From: Vibrio sp. HB236076
Lineage (GTDB): Bacteria; Pseudomonadota; Gammaproteobacteria; Enterobacterales; Vibrionaceae
Length of the DNA stretch: 64,000 bases
Reading direction: 5' to 3'
Assembly: GCF_040957575.1 (NCBI RefSeq)
Contig: NZ_CP162601.1
Location: 1,612,001 to 1,676,000 of the forward strand
In this document: piece by piece, positions 20,146 through 29,662 of the stretch
Layout: each line of letters opens with the position of its first letter
How positions within the stretch are numbered: position 1 is the first letter of the stretch
Made by a program: the position numbers and the translations under genes
The notes under the pieces: model-generated
What the model saw: the letters and a program-made list of their open reading frames with translations, nothing else
Told to the model about the DNA's origin: nothing
Database searches by the model: none

Positions 20146-20210
20146 AATGACTTTAAGTTATTGATTTAACTTTGAAATTGGGTTTTATTACAATTTGTTA
20201 ATCAAGTGGT

Positions 20211-21575
20211 TTATTGACACAGGTTGATCAACGCAAGCCCACCCAGTGACGTTTCGCGATATTTACGATTGATGTCTTTTCCCGTTTGGTACATTACCTC
20301 AATTACTTTATCAAGTGAGACAATAGCCGAGCTAGTCCTTTTCATCGCCATACGAGCGGCATTCACCGCTTTCATGGCTCCCATGCCATTGCGCTCAATA
20401 CAAGGGACTTGAACCAACCCCATCATAGGATCACAAGTCATGCCCAATGAATGTTCCATGGCAATTTCGGCAGCGATGCAGACCTGATCGTTAGTACCAC
20501 CAAATAAAGCCGTTAAACCGGCCGCTGCCATCGAAGAGGAAACGCCGATCTCACCTTGACAGCCAACTTCTGCCCCCGATATCGAGGCATTGGTTTTGTA
20601 CAAAATACCAATAGCGCCACAAACCGCAAAAAACGCTTTGATCTGTTCCTCTTCTAAAGGTTTTACCCTCTGATGGTAGTACATCAACACGGCGGGAATC
20701 ACCCCCGCCGCGCCATTGGTTGGTGAGGTGACAACCTTGCCCCCCGCCGCATTTTCCTCACTCACAGCAAAGGCAAATGCACTGATCCAATCCATTTCTG
20801 CTAACGGGTCTTGGCTTTGCTCATCGGCCGTCAACGATTGATACAGTGAAGGTGCCCGCCTTGTCACATTAAGCCCCCCATCCAGTACACCTTCGGTATC
20901 GAGACCGCGCTGGATACACGTTTGTAACGTTTGCCAGAGTGCATTGACTTGTTGATCAATGTGCGATTGGCTGCGAAATGTCTTCTCGTTGGTCAACACC
21001 AACTCGGCAATGGATAATTGATGCGCCTTAGCTTGTTCTAATAAGGTTTGCGCCGAATCAAAGGGCAAAGGGACCGAATCCCCAATAGAAGGCTCACGGT
21101 ATGCTTGCTGCCATTGCGACTCGCTCACAATAAAGCCCCCGCCCGTCGAATAATAGGTTTCTTGTTGCAATGATTTATTCGCATCATCAAAAGCATGAAT
21201 CGCCATTCCATTTTCATGACGATCTAATGATGTGTCGTGAAACACCAAATCACGCTCCGGGTCAAAGCGAATCGTTTGGATTTGATCTAAACACAGATGG
21301 CGATGTTGCAAAGCCATATCGAGTGATTGATTGGCATTGCCAATATCAATCGTATCAGGCTTGTAGCCCATCAACCCCATCATGCAAGCTCTGTCGGTGT
21401 GATGTCCTTTTCCAGTTAACGACAAGGATCCGTATAACTCAATGCGTATTCGTGAAACTTGAGCCATCTGGGGTTTGAGCTGTTGAACAAAAAGGTATGC
21501 CGCCAACATTGGCCCATTGGTATGAGAGCTCGAGGGGCCAACGCCCACTTTAAAAATATCGAACATAGAAAGCAT
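20211..21575 (-). CDS. sdaA: L-serine dehydratase (iron-sulfur, single chain)
   Basis: A 454-residue protein of normal length for the fused enterobacterial type. The beta domain opens with [16 protein letters not shown], and the alpha domain carries [17 protein letters not shown] and [16 protein letters not shown] with cluster cysteines. It uses an oxygen-labile [4Fe-4S] cluster to convert L-serine to pyruvate and ammonia. Its start lies 56 bases after the LysR gene on the same strand, suggesting it is the last gene of a catabolic operon. It could equally be called sdaB. Confidence 0.94.
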   Translation of the reverse strand: MLSMFDIFKVGVGPSSSHTNGPMLAAYLFVQQLKPQMAQVSRIRIELYGSLSLTGKGHHTDRACMMGLMGYKPDTIDIGNANQSLDMALQHRHLCLDQIQTIRFDPERDLVFHDTSLDRHENGMAIHAFDDANKSLQQETYYSTGGGFIVSESQWQQAYREPSIGDSVPLPFDSAQTLLEQAKAHQLSIAELVLTNEKTFRSQSHIDQQVNALWQTLQTCIQRGLDTEGVLDGGLNVTRRAPSLYQSLTADEQSQDPLAEMDWISAFAFAVSEENAAGGKVVTSPTNGAAGVIPAVLMYYHQRVKPLEEEQIKAFFAVCGAIGILYKTNASISGAEVGCQGEIGVSSSMAAAGLTALFGGTNDQVCIAAEIAMEHSLGMTCDPMMGLVQVPCIERNGMGAMKAVNAARMAMKRTSSAIVSLDKVIEVMYQTGKDINRKYRETSLGGLALINLCQ

Positions 21576-21631
21576 GATCGTTCCTTATTCGCGGTTTAAG
21601 TGACACGGTCACAACTGTGAGTCCAGTATCG

Positions 21632-22576
21632 TTAATCGTCGCCAGGTTGAGGGGCACCAGCGACATTAAAAGCTTGCATATGATTGATAATACACCGTTT
21701 CATCGCATTGACAGAAGCACCATGAGCGCGGCCACGCCGCACCACCATATCCACCTTGGTATCCAATGAATGCATGCCCTCAATATCAATCGCCTTAAAC
21801 AATCCCTGGCGAAGCTCTTTCGCAATACACACGGTAGGCAATACCGTGGCACCTAAGCCCGCTTCGACGTAATTTTTGACAACATCAAAGGAGTTACACT
21901 CCAGCGCGATTTTAATTCGGGCACCTTGCCTGACACTGTAGAGATCCAACGCTCGGCGAATACTAAAGGTTTGATTCAACACCGCCAAAGGAATATCAGA
22001 CAGTTGCGAAGCCGTGCATTGAGGCCAATGAGCCCATTGACTTTGATTGGGGATCACCAAGCTAAGCGCCTGAAATAAACAAGAGTGAATAACTTCAATT
22101 CTCGAGTCACACTGCGCATTGAGCAATACACCAATATCCGCTTCATCATGCAAAATACTGTCGATGACTTCATCACCGCCACCAACATTTAATACCAGTT
22201 TTACCCCGGGGTATAAACGGCTAAATTCACTCACGACACCATGGGTAAAATCTGAAATAAACCCGCCGCCAATCGACATTCTCAAGGTACCGGTTTTTAG
22301 GTTATCCAGCTCTGACAACTTAGTCAGTAAGGCATTTTGCCTTTGGTTGATATCTTGAATAAAAGCAAATAATTGACTGCCAGCTTCGGTGAGTTTAATC
22401 CCCCGCCCGACTCGCTCAACTAAGGAAATATCGAGTTGTGCCTCGAGTTGAGCTACCTTGCGACTGATGGCGGAAGGCGAAACGTGCAACACTTCTGATG
22501 CGGCGCGAATGCTTCCTGTTTTGTACACCACTTCAAAGTATTTTAGTGCGCGTTCGTCCATGTTTCTTTCTCTCAA
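21632..22576 (-). CDS. LysR-family transcriptional regulator
   Basis: A 314-residue protein (or 310 from the ATG four codons in). The N-terminal winged helix (about residues 5-64) has the LysR pattern FEVVYKTGSIRAASEVLHVSPSAISRKVAQLE. The rest is a two-lobed ligand-binding domain. It lies between the amidohydrolase and serine dehydratase genes on the same strand, so it probably regulates this catabolic set. The co-inducer is unknown. Confidence 0.85.
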   Translation of the reverse strand: MRERNMDERALKYFEVVYKTGSIRAASEVLHVSPSAISRKVAQLEAQLDISLVERVGRGIKLTEAGSQLFAFIQDINQRQNALLTKLSELDNLKTGTLRMSIGGGFISDFTHGVVSEFSRLYPGVKLVLNVGGGDEVIDSILHDEADIGVLLNAQCDSRIEVIHSCLFQALSLVIPNQSQWAHWPQCTASQLSDIPLAVLNQTFSIRRALDLYSVRQGARIKIALECNSFDVVKNYVEAGLGATVLPTVCIAKELRQGLFKAIDIEGMHSLDTKVDMVVRRGRAHGASVNAMKRCIINHMQAFNVAGAPQPGDD

Positions 22577-22621
22577 TGTGGGTGACGTACCTGTCCTTAT
22601 CTTGAGCGCACTCTTTTAGCC

Positions 22622-23815
22622 CTATTGATCGATATTGACCGTGGGTGACGACAATAAGCGCTTGACAAGCTTGAGCCAAAAGTTAGTGCCGTGGGGAATG
22701 ATCGCATCATTAAAGTCGAAATGGGGATGATGTAAATTATAGCCATGACTGTCATCACCACTCCCCAACCAGATATAAGCGCCAGGGCATTGCTCAAGCA
22801 TAAAAGCAAAGTCTTCTCCCCCCATACTCGCCGGTGGGTCCAATAACACCTGTGAGATTTCAGCCATGTCAGACAGTACGGCAAAACACTGCTTTGCTTG
22901 TTTGGCGTGGTTCACGGTTGCTGGGTACCGCCTGGTATAGGTTAACGACGCCTGACACCCTTGCGCCTTAGCAATGTGCTCAACTATCTCCGTCATACGT
23001 TGTTCGAGTTGATCGCGAACCTCAGGGCAAAAAGAGCGCGTCGTACCTTTTAAACTGACCGAATCTGGAATGACATTATAGGCGTGCCCGGCGTTGATCT
23101 GGGTGACACTCACCACACCGGCTTTTTGCGGGTCTAAGTTACGGCTAACAATGCTTTGCAGTGCGTTGACTATCAAGCTTGCAGCATAAATGGGGTCGAC
23201 GGTTTGATTGGGCATGGCGCCATGGCCACCTTCCCCTTTAACGATTAAATCGAAAGTATCAAACGCCGCCATCACGGGCCCAGTATGCACCGCCGCTTGC
23301 CCAACAGGCAGCGCTGGCCAGTTGTGTAAACCATAGACGGCTTTCATGGGAAAACGCTCGAATAAGCCATCCTTAATCATGGCTTTGGCGCCAGCTTCAT
23401 TTTCTTCTGCTGGCTGAAAAATACAGTGCACTTTGCCATAAAACTGTCGAGACTTCGCAAGGCAGATGGCCGCCCCTAGCAACATAACAGTATGACCATC
23501 ATGCCCACAAGCGTGCATTTTTCCGGGGTAATTCGAGCAATACTCGAATTGATTGAGTTCACTGATATCCAAAGCATCCATATCGGCGCGCAATCCAATT
23601 GCATCGCCGTCGCCCAATTCACCATGTATGGTTGCAATGACTCCGGTCCCCGCTAATCCTTGCGTCAACTCAACATCATATTCACTGAGCACTTGTGTGA
23701 TAAAGTTCGCCGTTCTTATTTCTTGATACGCCGTCTCAGGATGGGCGTGGAGATCACGACGCCACGATGTAAGATCCAAATGAAAATCAGAGTTTTCTTG
23801 TACATAATCAAGCAT
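22622..23815 (-). CDS. M20-family amidohydrolase (N-acyl-amino acid hydrolase type)
   Basis: A protein of 397 residues from the ATG at 23815; the frame runs 19 codons further without support. The metal-site motifs of the M20D group are visible: LRADMDAL, MHACGHDGHTVMLLGAA and FQPAEENEAGAKAM, with GGHGAMPN of the lid domain and the final metal histidine in the C-terminal third. Family members remove acyl or aryl groups from N-acylated amino acids (hippurate, N-acyl-cysteine, auxin conjugates). No signal peptide, so it acts in the cytoplasm on an imported substrate. The neighbouring transporter genes and serine dehydratase suggest an N-acyl amino acid, perhaps N-acylserine. Confidence 0.85.
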   Translation of the reverse strand: MLDYVQENSDFHLDLTSWRRDLHAHPETAYQEIRTANFITQVLSEYDVELTQGLAGTGVIATIHGELGDGDAIGLRADMDALDISELNQFEYCSNYPGKMHACGHDGHTVMLLGAAICLAKSRQFYGKVHCIFQPAEENEAGAKAMIKDGLFERFPMKAVYGLHNWPALPVGQAAVHTGPVMAAFDTFDLIVKGEGGHGAMPNQTVDPIYAASLIVNALQSIVSRNLDPQKAGVVSVTQINAGHAYNVIPDSVSLKGTTRSFCPEVRDQLEQRMTEIVEHIAKAQGCQASLTYTRRYPATVNHAKQAKQCFAVLSDMAEISQVLLDPPASMGGEDFAFMLEQCPGAYIWLGSGDDSHGYNLHHPHFDFNDAIIPHGTNFWLKLVKRLLSSPTVNIDQ

Positions 23816-23906
23816 GAAATAACGCTTCCTTGTTGTTAAAAGGCAACCCAAGCACACAGGTTGCCCTGTCAAGTCTCATTGGTATTAAAGTAAAGCCGAG
23901 ACCCTT

Positions 23907-24377
23907 TTATAATAAGGTATTCGCCACAATTGCAGATCCAATATAAGTCCCAGTAAAGACTAAGACTGCAATAATAACAATCTTTATCCCTGCTGACTTA
24001 AAGGTCGTTATCTCTTTTTTACTGATAGCCAATCCTGCATAGGCCAATACCGGACTCACTAAACTCAAAAATGAAATATTACTCAAGTGCTGCAAAATCC
24101 ACGGAGCCAGTGGTGAGACCGGTAAGGTAAGGCCAACACTAATCACTGATAACCAGGCTACAGAAGGTAAATAAAACGGCATCACTTTCGCGACGATCAA
24201 ACTGATCACAACCATCGAGAACAAGATCAACATACCAGGCAGTGCTGACCAGGGCGCAATGCCCGTACCAGACCAGTTACTCAATAAGGAAACCAAACAC
24301 ACAATCGCCAACACTTGGGTATAATCGGTTAAGTTAATGGCACTATTGGGGTTATTTTTGCTCGTTAATTCAGACAT
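23907..24377 (-). CDS. Small integral membrane protein beside DUF3100 gene
   Basis: A 156-residue protein with about five hydrophobic segments (roughly residues 20-35, 45-62, 70-88, 100-118, 130-152) and few charged residues. No family name recognised with confidence. Its start is 5 bases after the DUF3100 stop, so the two are translated together and may form a two-part transporter. The next gene is the amidohydrolase, 91 bases on. Confidence 0.65.
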   Translation of the reverse strand: MSELTSKNNPNSAINLTDYTQVLAIVCLVSLLSNWSGTGIAPWSALPGMLILFSMVVISLIVAKVMPFYLPSVAWLSVISVGLTLPVSPLAPWILQHLSNISFLSLVSPVLAYAGLAISKKEITTFKSAGIKIVIIAVLVFTGTYIGSAIVANTLL

Positions 24378-24382
24378 AAGTG

Positions 24383-25213
24383 TTACTCCGCCGTCGCTTT
24401 TGTTGAGGTTGTATTAAGAGATGAGCACCAAGAATACAGCTTTTCAGCTAAGGGCAGCGCAATAAATAGCCCAACAAATAAACCACTGGCATTGGTCAAT
24501 AAATTGCTCGCGCCTGCCAAGGCGAGAATGTCATTTTTCAACTCAGGGACCACTTCGCCAAGTGATGCAGAGCAAGCTGCCGTCATACTTCCACTACCCA
24601 CACCACACGCCATCGCTAACGCACGAATATCAAACCAACCTGTTGATGCCAAAAAAGAAGCGAGCAACGTAAAATACAAGGTACCAAACATGGTGCCCAT
24701 GACGTAGATCCCCATAACGCCGATCCCTTCAGGGCTTTTTAGACCGTATTTGTCTGAGATAAGGGCGATATTGGGCTCACGAGCAATCGAAAAGCAAGCG
24801 CCTATAGACTCTCTTCCCATTTTTAAAACTAAAATAGCAATAGGCATGGCTATCAATAAAGTGCCTAGGTTACCGAGTTCTTGAAAAATCATGGCAGGCC
24901 CAACGGCGAGGATTTTATCTAACGAAGGCCCGATTAAAGTGCCAAACTTGGCTAAAAATGGCAGAACAGAAATGATAATTATCGGGGTTGCCTTGCTCGA
25001 TTGCTCTGTGCTCAGTACTGCCCTAGCTTTATTAACGACATTCGGGTTAAGTAATAAACCGAAGATAAAAGCGTAAAAAAGCGGCAACAAGACAATAACA
25101 ATGCCACTGAATAAGGGAATTTTCAAAACGCCAATTTGCTCAGCGAGTACCGACATACCGATCACCAAGAGGTGAAGTTTCCAGTTGACTAACTGGTTTT
25201 TTAAACCGTCCAT
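24383..25213 (-). CDS. DUF3100 membrane protein, putative transporter
   Basis: A protein of 276 residues from ATG 25213 (AAGGATG upstream); the longer frame adds 31 residues with no ribosome site. About eight hydrophobic segments are seen, and Gly/Ala-rich stretches such as ACGVGSGSMTAACSASL. Length and pattern match DUF3100. Such genes are often found beside amidohydrolases, which points to uptake or export of the hydrolase substrate. The function is not proven. Confidence 0.7.
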   Translation of the reverse strand: MDGLKNQLVNWKLHLLVIGMSVLAEQIGVLKIPLFSGIVIVLLPLFYAFIFGLLLNPNVVNKARAVLSTEQSSKATPIIIISVLPFLAKFGTLIGPSLDKILAVGPAMIFQELGNLGTLLIAMPIAILVLKMGRESIGACFSIAREPNIALISDKYGLKSPEGIGVMGIYVMGTMFGTLYFTLLASFLASTGWFDIRALAMACGVGSGSMTAACSASLGEVVPELKNDILALAGASNLLTNASGLFVGLFIALPLAEKLYSWCSSLNTTSTKATAE

Positions 25214-25678
25214 AGTTTTGCATCCTTTTGATTGCCCCACTACCGCGCAATATAACGTGGCAGGGGTAAGCTTATTGATCCTTTTTAGTGACAGGCTTGG
25301 TGACATGGCACAGCATATTTAATCTGTTAATGCCAACACAATAAACATCACTAAATTTGATTAAATCACAACCAATGACGGCAAAAAAGTGCTTTATAAC
25401 CAACAAACCGTTCTAAAAAGTGCAACGATAATAAAAACGTCAGGGGCGGAGTGAAGCGAGGGAACCGAAGATAATTAAAGCGGGCTCGGCGACAAGACTC
25501 ACAAAAGACAAGCGGAGTTTCGCCATCAAGGTCATCGTTGTAGGCAGAGCAAGAAGGCAGTGATGTCGAAATTCAATCGGCAAGCATCACAAAAACGACA
25601 ATCCCCCAGACGCAGTCGAGCGCCGAGGGCATGGTCATTTATCGCGATGGTCTAAGCAGCATCTACATTGGAGATGAC
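25214..25678. other. Intergenic region, no gene seen
   Basis: The 465 bases between the DUF3100 start and the MsrA stop hold no convincing frame. The part next to DUF3100 (25314-25440) is A+T-rich and probably carries the promoter of the leftward operon. The rest (25440-25680) has purine-rich G-clusters, e.g. GGGGCGGAGTGAAGCGAGGG, but no riboswitch or small RNA I recognise. Confidence 0.5.
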
Positions 25679-26224
25679 TCAGGCATCTGAGCGTAAACGA
25701 GAGGCAAAAGTCTGTTTAAATTTAGCGAGTTTTGGAGCAACGACTAAAGAACAGTACTGATTTTGTGGATTATTTTTAAAATAATCTTGATGATAATCTT
25801 CCGCTGGGTAGTAATTGTTGATCGCCACCACTTCCGTGACAACAGGATCCGGCCAAATCTTCTCTTGACTCATTTCGGCAATGATCGCTTCAGCAGCCGC
25901 TTTTTGTTGGTCGTCGTGATAAAAAATCGCACTGCGGTATTGGGTGCCAACGTCATTGCCTTGGCGATTTAATTGGGTCGGGTTGTGGAGCGCAAAAAAG
26001 ATTTCTAGCACTTCTCGATAACGGATCAATTCCGCGTCAAAAGTCACCTGCACCACTTCCGCATGACCGGTCTGGCCAGTACACACTTGCTCATAAGTCG
26101 GGTCTGGAGTCTCTCCACCTGCGTAGCCAGAAACCGCACTAATTACCCCTTCAACTGTATTAAACGCAGACTCGATACACCAAAAACAGCCGCCTGCCAA
26201 TGTTGCCACTTGTAAATTTGACAT
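25679..26224 (-). CDS. msrA: Peptide methionine (S)-S-oxide reductase
   Basis: A protein of 181 residues from ATG 26224, which has GAGGA at good spacing; the ATG at 26230 is too close to it. The catalytic GGCFWC (Cys13) sits at the N-terminus as in all MsrA proteins, with YAGGETPDPTYEQVCTGQTGHAEVV following. A C-terminal NPQNQYCS gives a possible resolving cysteine. It reduces the S-epimer of methionine sulfoxide in proteins, using thioredoxin, in the cytoplasm. Confidence 0.95.
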   Translation of the reverse strand: MSNLQVATLAGGCFWCIESAFNTVEGVISAVSGYAGGETPDPTYEQVCTGQTGHAEVVQVTFDAELIRYREVLEIFFALHNPTQLNRQGNDVGTQYRSAIFYHDDQQKAAAEAIIAEMSQEKIWPDPVVTEVVAINNYYPAEDYHQDYFKNNPQNQYCSLVVAPKLAKFKQTFASRLRSDA

Positions 26225-26409
26225 TGTCATTCCTCTTTTCTTTAACCGCTTAATTGTGGAGGCAAAATTTGGCGAACACAAGTCATCCAAATCGTTTTTT
26301 TTATCGTAAAAAAACATATCTAATTTAAGTTTAGTGACACAAAGCCTCAATCAATCACGAGTGTTCAACCACACTTAACACCACGATTTTCAAACAGCCA
26401 TGAGATAGA

Positions 26410-26823
26410 ATGATGATTATATTTTACGACGGTGCCTGTCCGCTCTGCCTCGCTGAAATGCGCCATTTAAAAAAGCGCGATAAGCAGCAAAGATTAACTC
26501 TGGTTGATATTCAATCCGCTGAGTTTCATCGCGATTACCCCAATCTTGATTGGCATCAACTCAACGCCAGAATTCATGCATTACTTGATAACGGAACGCT
26601 CATCAGTGGCTTGGATGTCACACACCAAGCGTGGAAAGCCGTTGGGCTGGGCTGGATTTATGCCCCACTGCGCTGGCCCCTTATTCGAGTGGTTGCCGAT
26701 GGTGGTTATCGGTTTTTTGCTAAGCACAGGTACGCTATTTCATACTTGCTGACGGGGAAAAAACGTCAGTGTCAAACCTGCCAACCGCCCAAACAACCTG
26801 CCAATTTGAGTAAACAAAAGTAA
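26410..26823 (+). CDS. DCC1-like thiol-disulfide oxidoreductase family (DUF393)
   Basis: A 137-residue protein. FYDGACPLCLAEM near the N-terminus is the DxxCPxC motif that names the DCC family, which has a thioredoxin-like core. A helical middle with GLGWIYAPLRWPLIR follows, and a C-terminal CQTC pair. Electron-transfer or disulfide activity is presumed for the family; partner unknown. It starts divergently from msrA, 186 bases away. Confidence 0.85.
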   Translation: MMIIFYDGACPLCLAEMRHLKKRDKQQRLTLVDIQSAEFHRDYPNLDWHQLNARIHALLDNGTLISGLDVTHQAWKAVGLGWIYAPLRWPLIRVVADGGYRFFAKHRYAISYLLTGKKRQCQTCQPPKQPANLSKQK

Positions 26824-26845
26824 CAAACTGAATAATGGGTAAGTC

Positions 26846-26874
26846 GAGTTCATTGCACTATGCTCAATGAACTC
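26846..26874. repeat. 10-base-pair inverted repeat
   Basis: GAGTTCATTG and its exact complement CAATGAACTC are separated by 9 bases. It lies between two convergent genes but has no T-tract on either side. It might be a terminator of low strength or an RNA processing signal. Confidence 0.5.
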
Positions 26875-26975
26875 AATGTATTGGAGAAGGTAAGCCAAGA
26901 TAGCGCGTCACCTCAAAAGAGCACAGATTCTACAAGCCACTTGATTGGCCTTATATCGGTCGTGTTAATCAATGA

Positions 26976-27191
26976 TTATTTCCATCCCTGCTGCCACTGA
27001 CTGGCATTTTTTAATACGCGCCAATCAATGTCGAATTGACGGCCAGAATAGACGGCTTCGAGAACACAGTGTTCAACGCTTCCTTGCTCAGTAAAAGTCA
27101 CCTCACAAACGATAAAATGCTTTTCCCGTTGTAAAGGCGTGATTGCGGTCCACTTGCTGTGATAAAGCTTATTGGGGTTGAATCGATTCAT
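26976..27191 (-). CDS. TIGR02450-family Trp-rich protein
   Basis: A protein of 71 residues from ATG 27191. The frame is longer, but the family begins near NRFNPNKLYHSKWTA. The conserved set is seen: SKWTAITP, EKHFIVCEV, LEAVYSGR and the closing tryptophans DWRVLKN...WQQGW. Function unknown. Small stand-alone gene. Confidence 0.8.
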   Translation of the reverse strand: MNRFNPNKLYHSKWTAITPLQREKHFIVCEVTFTEQGSVEHCVLEAVYSGRQFDIDWRVLKNASQWQQGWK

Positions 27192-27320
27192 GACAATGTT
27201 TCCAAAAAATGCACAACTTGGGTTTATTACGTCGCCATGGTCATTAAGTTCAATGAGCTCCTTTTTAAGCAAAGGGGCGTTCGCTATAGCAGTAGAGTAA
27301 GCCGCACACTTTTCTTTGGC

Positions 27321-28310
27321 TTAATGAATCGATTTTAGTATCCAAGGCCCAATCTTTTCTGATGCCTCCAGTAAGATTGAGAAATGATTTTCACCCTCAA
27401 TCATCACCGTTTCTTCTTGTACACTGACATTGTAATGGCGCTTGCTAAACTCAATCACCTTTTTTGCATCAAACGCTTCATCTTGACGGCCGATCCAAAG
27501 CCCTACACGCTTTAATCCTGATAACTGTTCCCCAGGGGCATAAGGTGTCACGGCGTTGGACATGGCAACCGTATTAAAAGTCACTATTTCTGGGTGTTGC
27601 TCCAGCACGTGAGCTGGGTAATGAAAATAAACCGCTTTCGAATGTGAAAACAACCAACCGCCACTTATGGCATGTAAGATGAAGCGACTGACCTTAACCG
27701 TCGAAAATTGATAACGCTCGTCATGGTCATGGCTCGTTTTTGATCGATACCCCCAATATGGCGCCAAAAACACATACCCCTCAACGGCTAACTTGTGCTC
27801 CCAACTCGAATAATTGAGGGCTAATCCTGCACCGGCCGAATGGCCACCAACAAAAATCGGCACCTTGGGATAGCGCGTTTTTATCTGATTAACCATGGTA
27901 TTAATGTCAGACCAGACTTGTTCTTTACTCGGCGTATCTCCCCGCTCTCCTTGTGAAAAACCATGGCCTCTTATATCGGGCATATACACCCCAATTGAAA
28001 AGCGATCGCGCAGCCCGACGCCAATATGCTGATATGACAGACCACTGTGAGCGCCAGCGCCGTGATAAAATATCACAATAGCGCTGGGCTCTTGAGGCAG
28101 ATAAGCGCGAAATGCCAACTCGACACCATCGGTAGCCGTCATCGTTTCGATAGGCATCAACGCTTTTTTAGGGGCCTCTTGCAGCGCTTTTAGTGAGAAG
28201 AAGTCTTCAGGTTGATGAGAGGGCTCTGTGGCACTTGTTGGCAACGCAAACAAAACCAGCAATGCAAAAGACGATACCAGTAAGTTGATGTACTTTATTC
28301 TTTTTATCAT
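27321..28310 (-). CDS. Exported alpha/beta hydrolase (monoacylglycerol lipase-like)
   Basis: A 329-residue protein with a signal peptide (hydrophobic core about residues 9-23, Ser-Ala cut region near 27). The hydrolase domain shows the oxyanion-region FYHGAGAHSG, PDIRGHGFSQG and the nucleophile elbow GGHSAGAG (Ser158). A late Asp in GRQDEAFD and His in EGENHFS complete a likely triad. The nearest type is the serine aminopeptidase S33/monoglyceride lipase group. The cell location is periplasmic or outer, and the substrate is unknown. Confidence 0.8.
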   Translation of the reverse strand: MIKRIKYINLLVSSFALLVLFALPTSATEPSHQPEDFFSLKALQEAPKKALMPIETMTATDGVELAFRAYLPQEPSAIVIFYHGAGAHSGLSYQHIGVGLRDRFSIGVYMPDIRGHGFSQGERGDTPSKEQVWSDINTMVNQIKTRYPKVPIFVGGHSAGAGLALNYSSWEHKLAVEGYVFLAPYWGYRSKTSHDHDERYQFSTVKVSRFILHAISGGWLFSHSKAVYFHYPAHVLEQHPEIVTFNTVAMSNAVTPYAPGEQLSGLKRVGLWIGRQDEAFDAKKVIEFSKRHYNVSVQEETVMIEGENHFSILLEASEKIGPWILKSIH

Positions 28311-28473
28311 TGGTTTTTACAAGGTGAGTTGAGAGTGGTAATTATAGCGTGACCTTGTTAAAACCGTCCAAAAAACAAGCCGCCATCGTGAGCAAACTCA
28401 CCCATTGCTACTGTCGTATTATGGGGTCATGAGTTAGAAAATGGATATGAGGTGACAAAAGCGTATCAGATAC

Positions 28474-28504
28474 AAAAAAGCCCGCTGTTAAAGCGGGCTT
28501 TTTA
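28474..28504 (-). terminator. Terminator of the tRNA-Val transcript
   Basis: A 12-base-pair perfect stem (AAAAAGCCCGCT with its complement), 5-base loop and T-runs on both sides, 20 bases past the last tRNA. It would work on both strands. Confidence 0.9.
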
Positions 28505-28522
28505 GGCTCAAAGAGCGAAATT

Positions 28523-28599
28523 TGGTGGGTCCGGGCGAACTCGAATCGCCGACCCCTACCATGTCAAGGTAGTACTCTAACCAACTGAGCTACGGACCC
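28523..28599 (-). tRNA. tRNA-Val (GAC)
   Basis: A 77-base cloverleaf with encoded CCA. The acceptor arm pairs GGGTCCG with CGGACCC, and the anticodon loop is TTGACAT on a CTACC/GGTAG stem, giving anticodon GAC. It is the most distal and most divergent of three tandem copies. Confidence 0.95.
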
Positions 28600-28622
28600 A
28601 AATTTTCACTTATCGTTAGACG

Positions 28623-28699
28623 TGGTGCGTCTGAGTGGACTCGAACCACCGACCCCCGCCATGTCAAGGCGGTACTCTAACCAGCTGAGCTACAGACGC
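28623..28699 (-). tRNA. tRNA-Val (GAC)
   Basis: A 77-base cloverleaf with encoded CCA, acceptor GCGTCTG/CAGACGC, anticodon loop TTGACAT on a fully paired CCGCC/GGCGG stem. It is the middle copy of three. Confidence 0.96.
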
Positions 28700-28729
28700 A
28701 TAACCGATAAGTACTGCTCTCAAGAAAGA

Positions 28730-28806
28730 TGGTGCGTCTGAGTGGACTCGAACCACCGACCCCCGCCATGTCAAGGCGATACTCTAACCAGCTGAGCTAC
28801 AGACGC
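28730..28806 (-). tRNA. tRNA-Val (GAC), first in transcript
   Basis: A 77-base cloverleaf with encoded CCA. It differs from the middle copy by one base: the outermost anticodon-stem pair is T-G instead of C-G. It should still fold. The promoter lies 20 bases upstream. Confidence 0.95.
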
Positions 28807-28825
28807 TCTCTTGGGAACGAGGCTG

Positions 28826-28854
28826 ATATTACCCACTGCAACGCACTGGTGCAA
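28826..28854 (-). promoter_or_regulatory. Promoter of the tRNA-Val genes
   Basis: On the minus strand TTGCAC is followed after exactly 17 bases by TAATAT, with a start expected near 28819, a few bases before the first tRNA. No other promoter of this quality lies between the three tRNAs. Confidence 0.7.
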
Positions 28855-28954
28855 GAGAAAATTTCATTTTTTGGTGAGTTTGCTTCTAGAATGAACACTT
28901 TGCTTCGATTTTGAGCAAACACATCGCTAAGCACATGATCAATCGCACAAAAAC

Positions 28955-29662
28955 TTACTCTTGCCACAAATCATCCACATCCACTTGGCGATTTTCACGC
29001 TCACTTTCATACACCACGTTGTAGTTCTCGGTGTAACGGCAATGAGGTTGACGACTGCAAGTAAAAAATCGGCGACCTTTGAACTCACCTTGTGAAGCAA
29101 CACGGATAACCATTGGACTGCCACACTTTTTACAAAAGCGAATCTCTTTGTCCTCTTCAATCAGATCAATGTGCGCGGCCAATAACCGGCGTAACCGAGA
29201 AACTTGGTAACTGTGTTTCACCGAGGCTCCGATCAAAGGCAAGTTTGCTGACTTACAGACTTTTATCAATACCGTTTCGCGTTCTACTTTTTGCTTATCT
29301 AGCGGCTTACCATTATCAAGCTCAATCACCACACGAGGTTGTAAAGTGCGGGGATCACAAACCAAAAAATCAAAATACAAACGAGAAATACGGTTTGTGG
29401 CAATAAAACGTTGCTTTTTATTCGCAGTTTCATTGGCATTAACGACATTGAGCATGTTCACCTTAGCCAAAATGACCGCTTGCTCGCCAACGGCAGCTTT
29501 TAGTGCATTGAGAAACGCCACTTCATTTGGATTGAGGATCGCTTTATTCAATCGATACCGATGAGAGCCATCTTCCTCGGTTTTGAGGACATAGCGTTGA
29601 ATCAAGAAAAAAAAGCCGACTAGCACAATGAGAACAATAAAAATGTTTACCATCCAAGCCAC
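28955..29662 (-). CDS. DUF2726 protein with C-terminal topoisomerase-type zinc finger
   Basis: A 235-residue protein. An N-terminal membrane helix (about residues 4-24) anchors it. The DUF2726 core follows, with RLYFDFLVCDP and VIELDNGKP resembling a restriction-endonuclease-like fold (D and E-x-D positions), then FCKKCGSPMVIRVA...FFTCSRQPHCRYT, a four-cysteine zinc finger like those at the end of topoisomerase I. Nucleic-acid binding is a reasonable inference; the activity is not known. Confidence 0.85.
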   Translation of the reverse strand: MAWMVNIFIVLIVLVGFFFLIQRYVLKTEEDGSHRYRLNKAILNPNEVAFLNALKAAVGEQAVILAKVNMLNVVNANETANKKQRFIATNRISRLYFDFLVCDPRTLQPRVVIELDNGKPLDKQKVERETVLIKVCKSANLPLIGASVKHSYQVSRLRRLLAAHIDLIEEDKEIRFCKKCGSPMVIRVASQGEFKGRRFFTCSRQPHCRYTENYNVVYESERENRQVDVDDLWQE

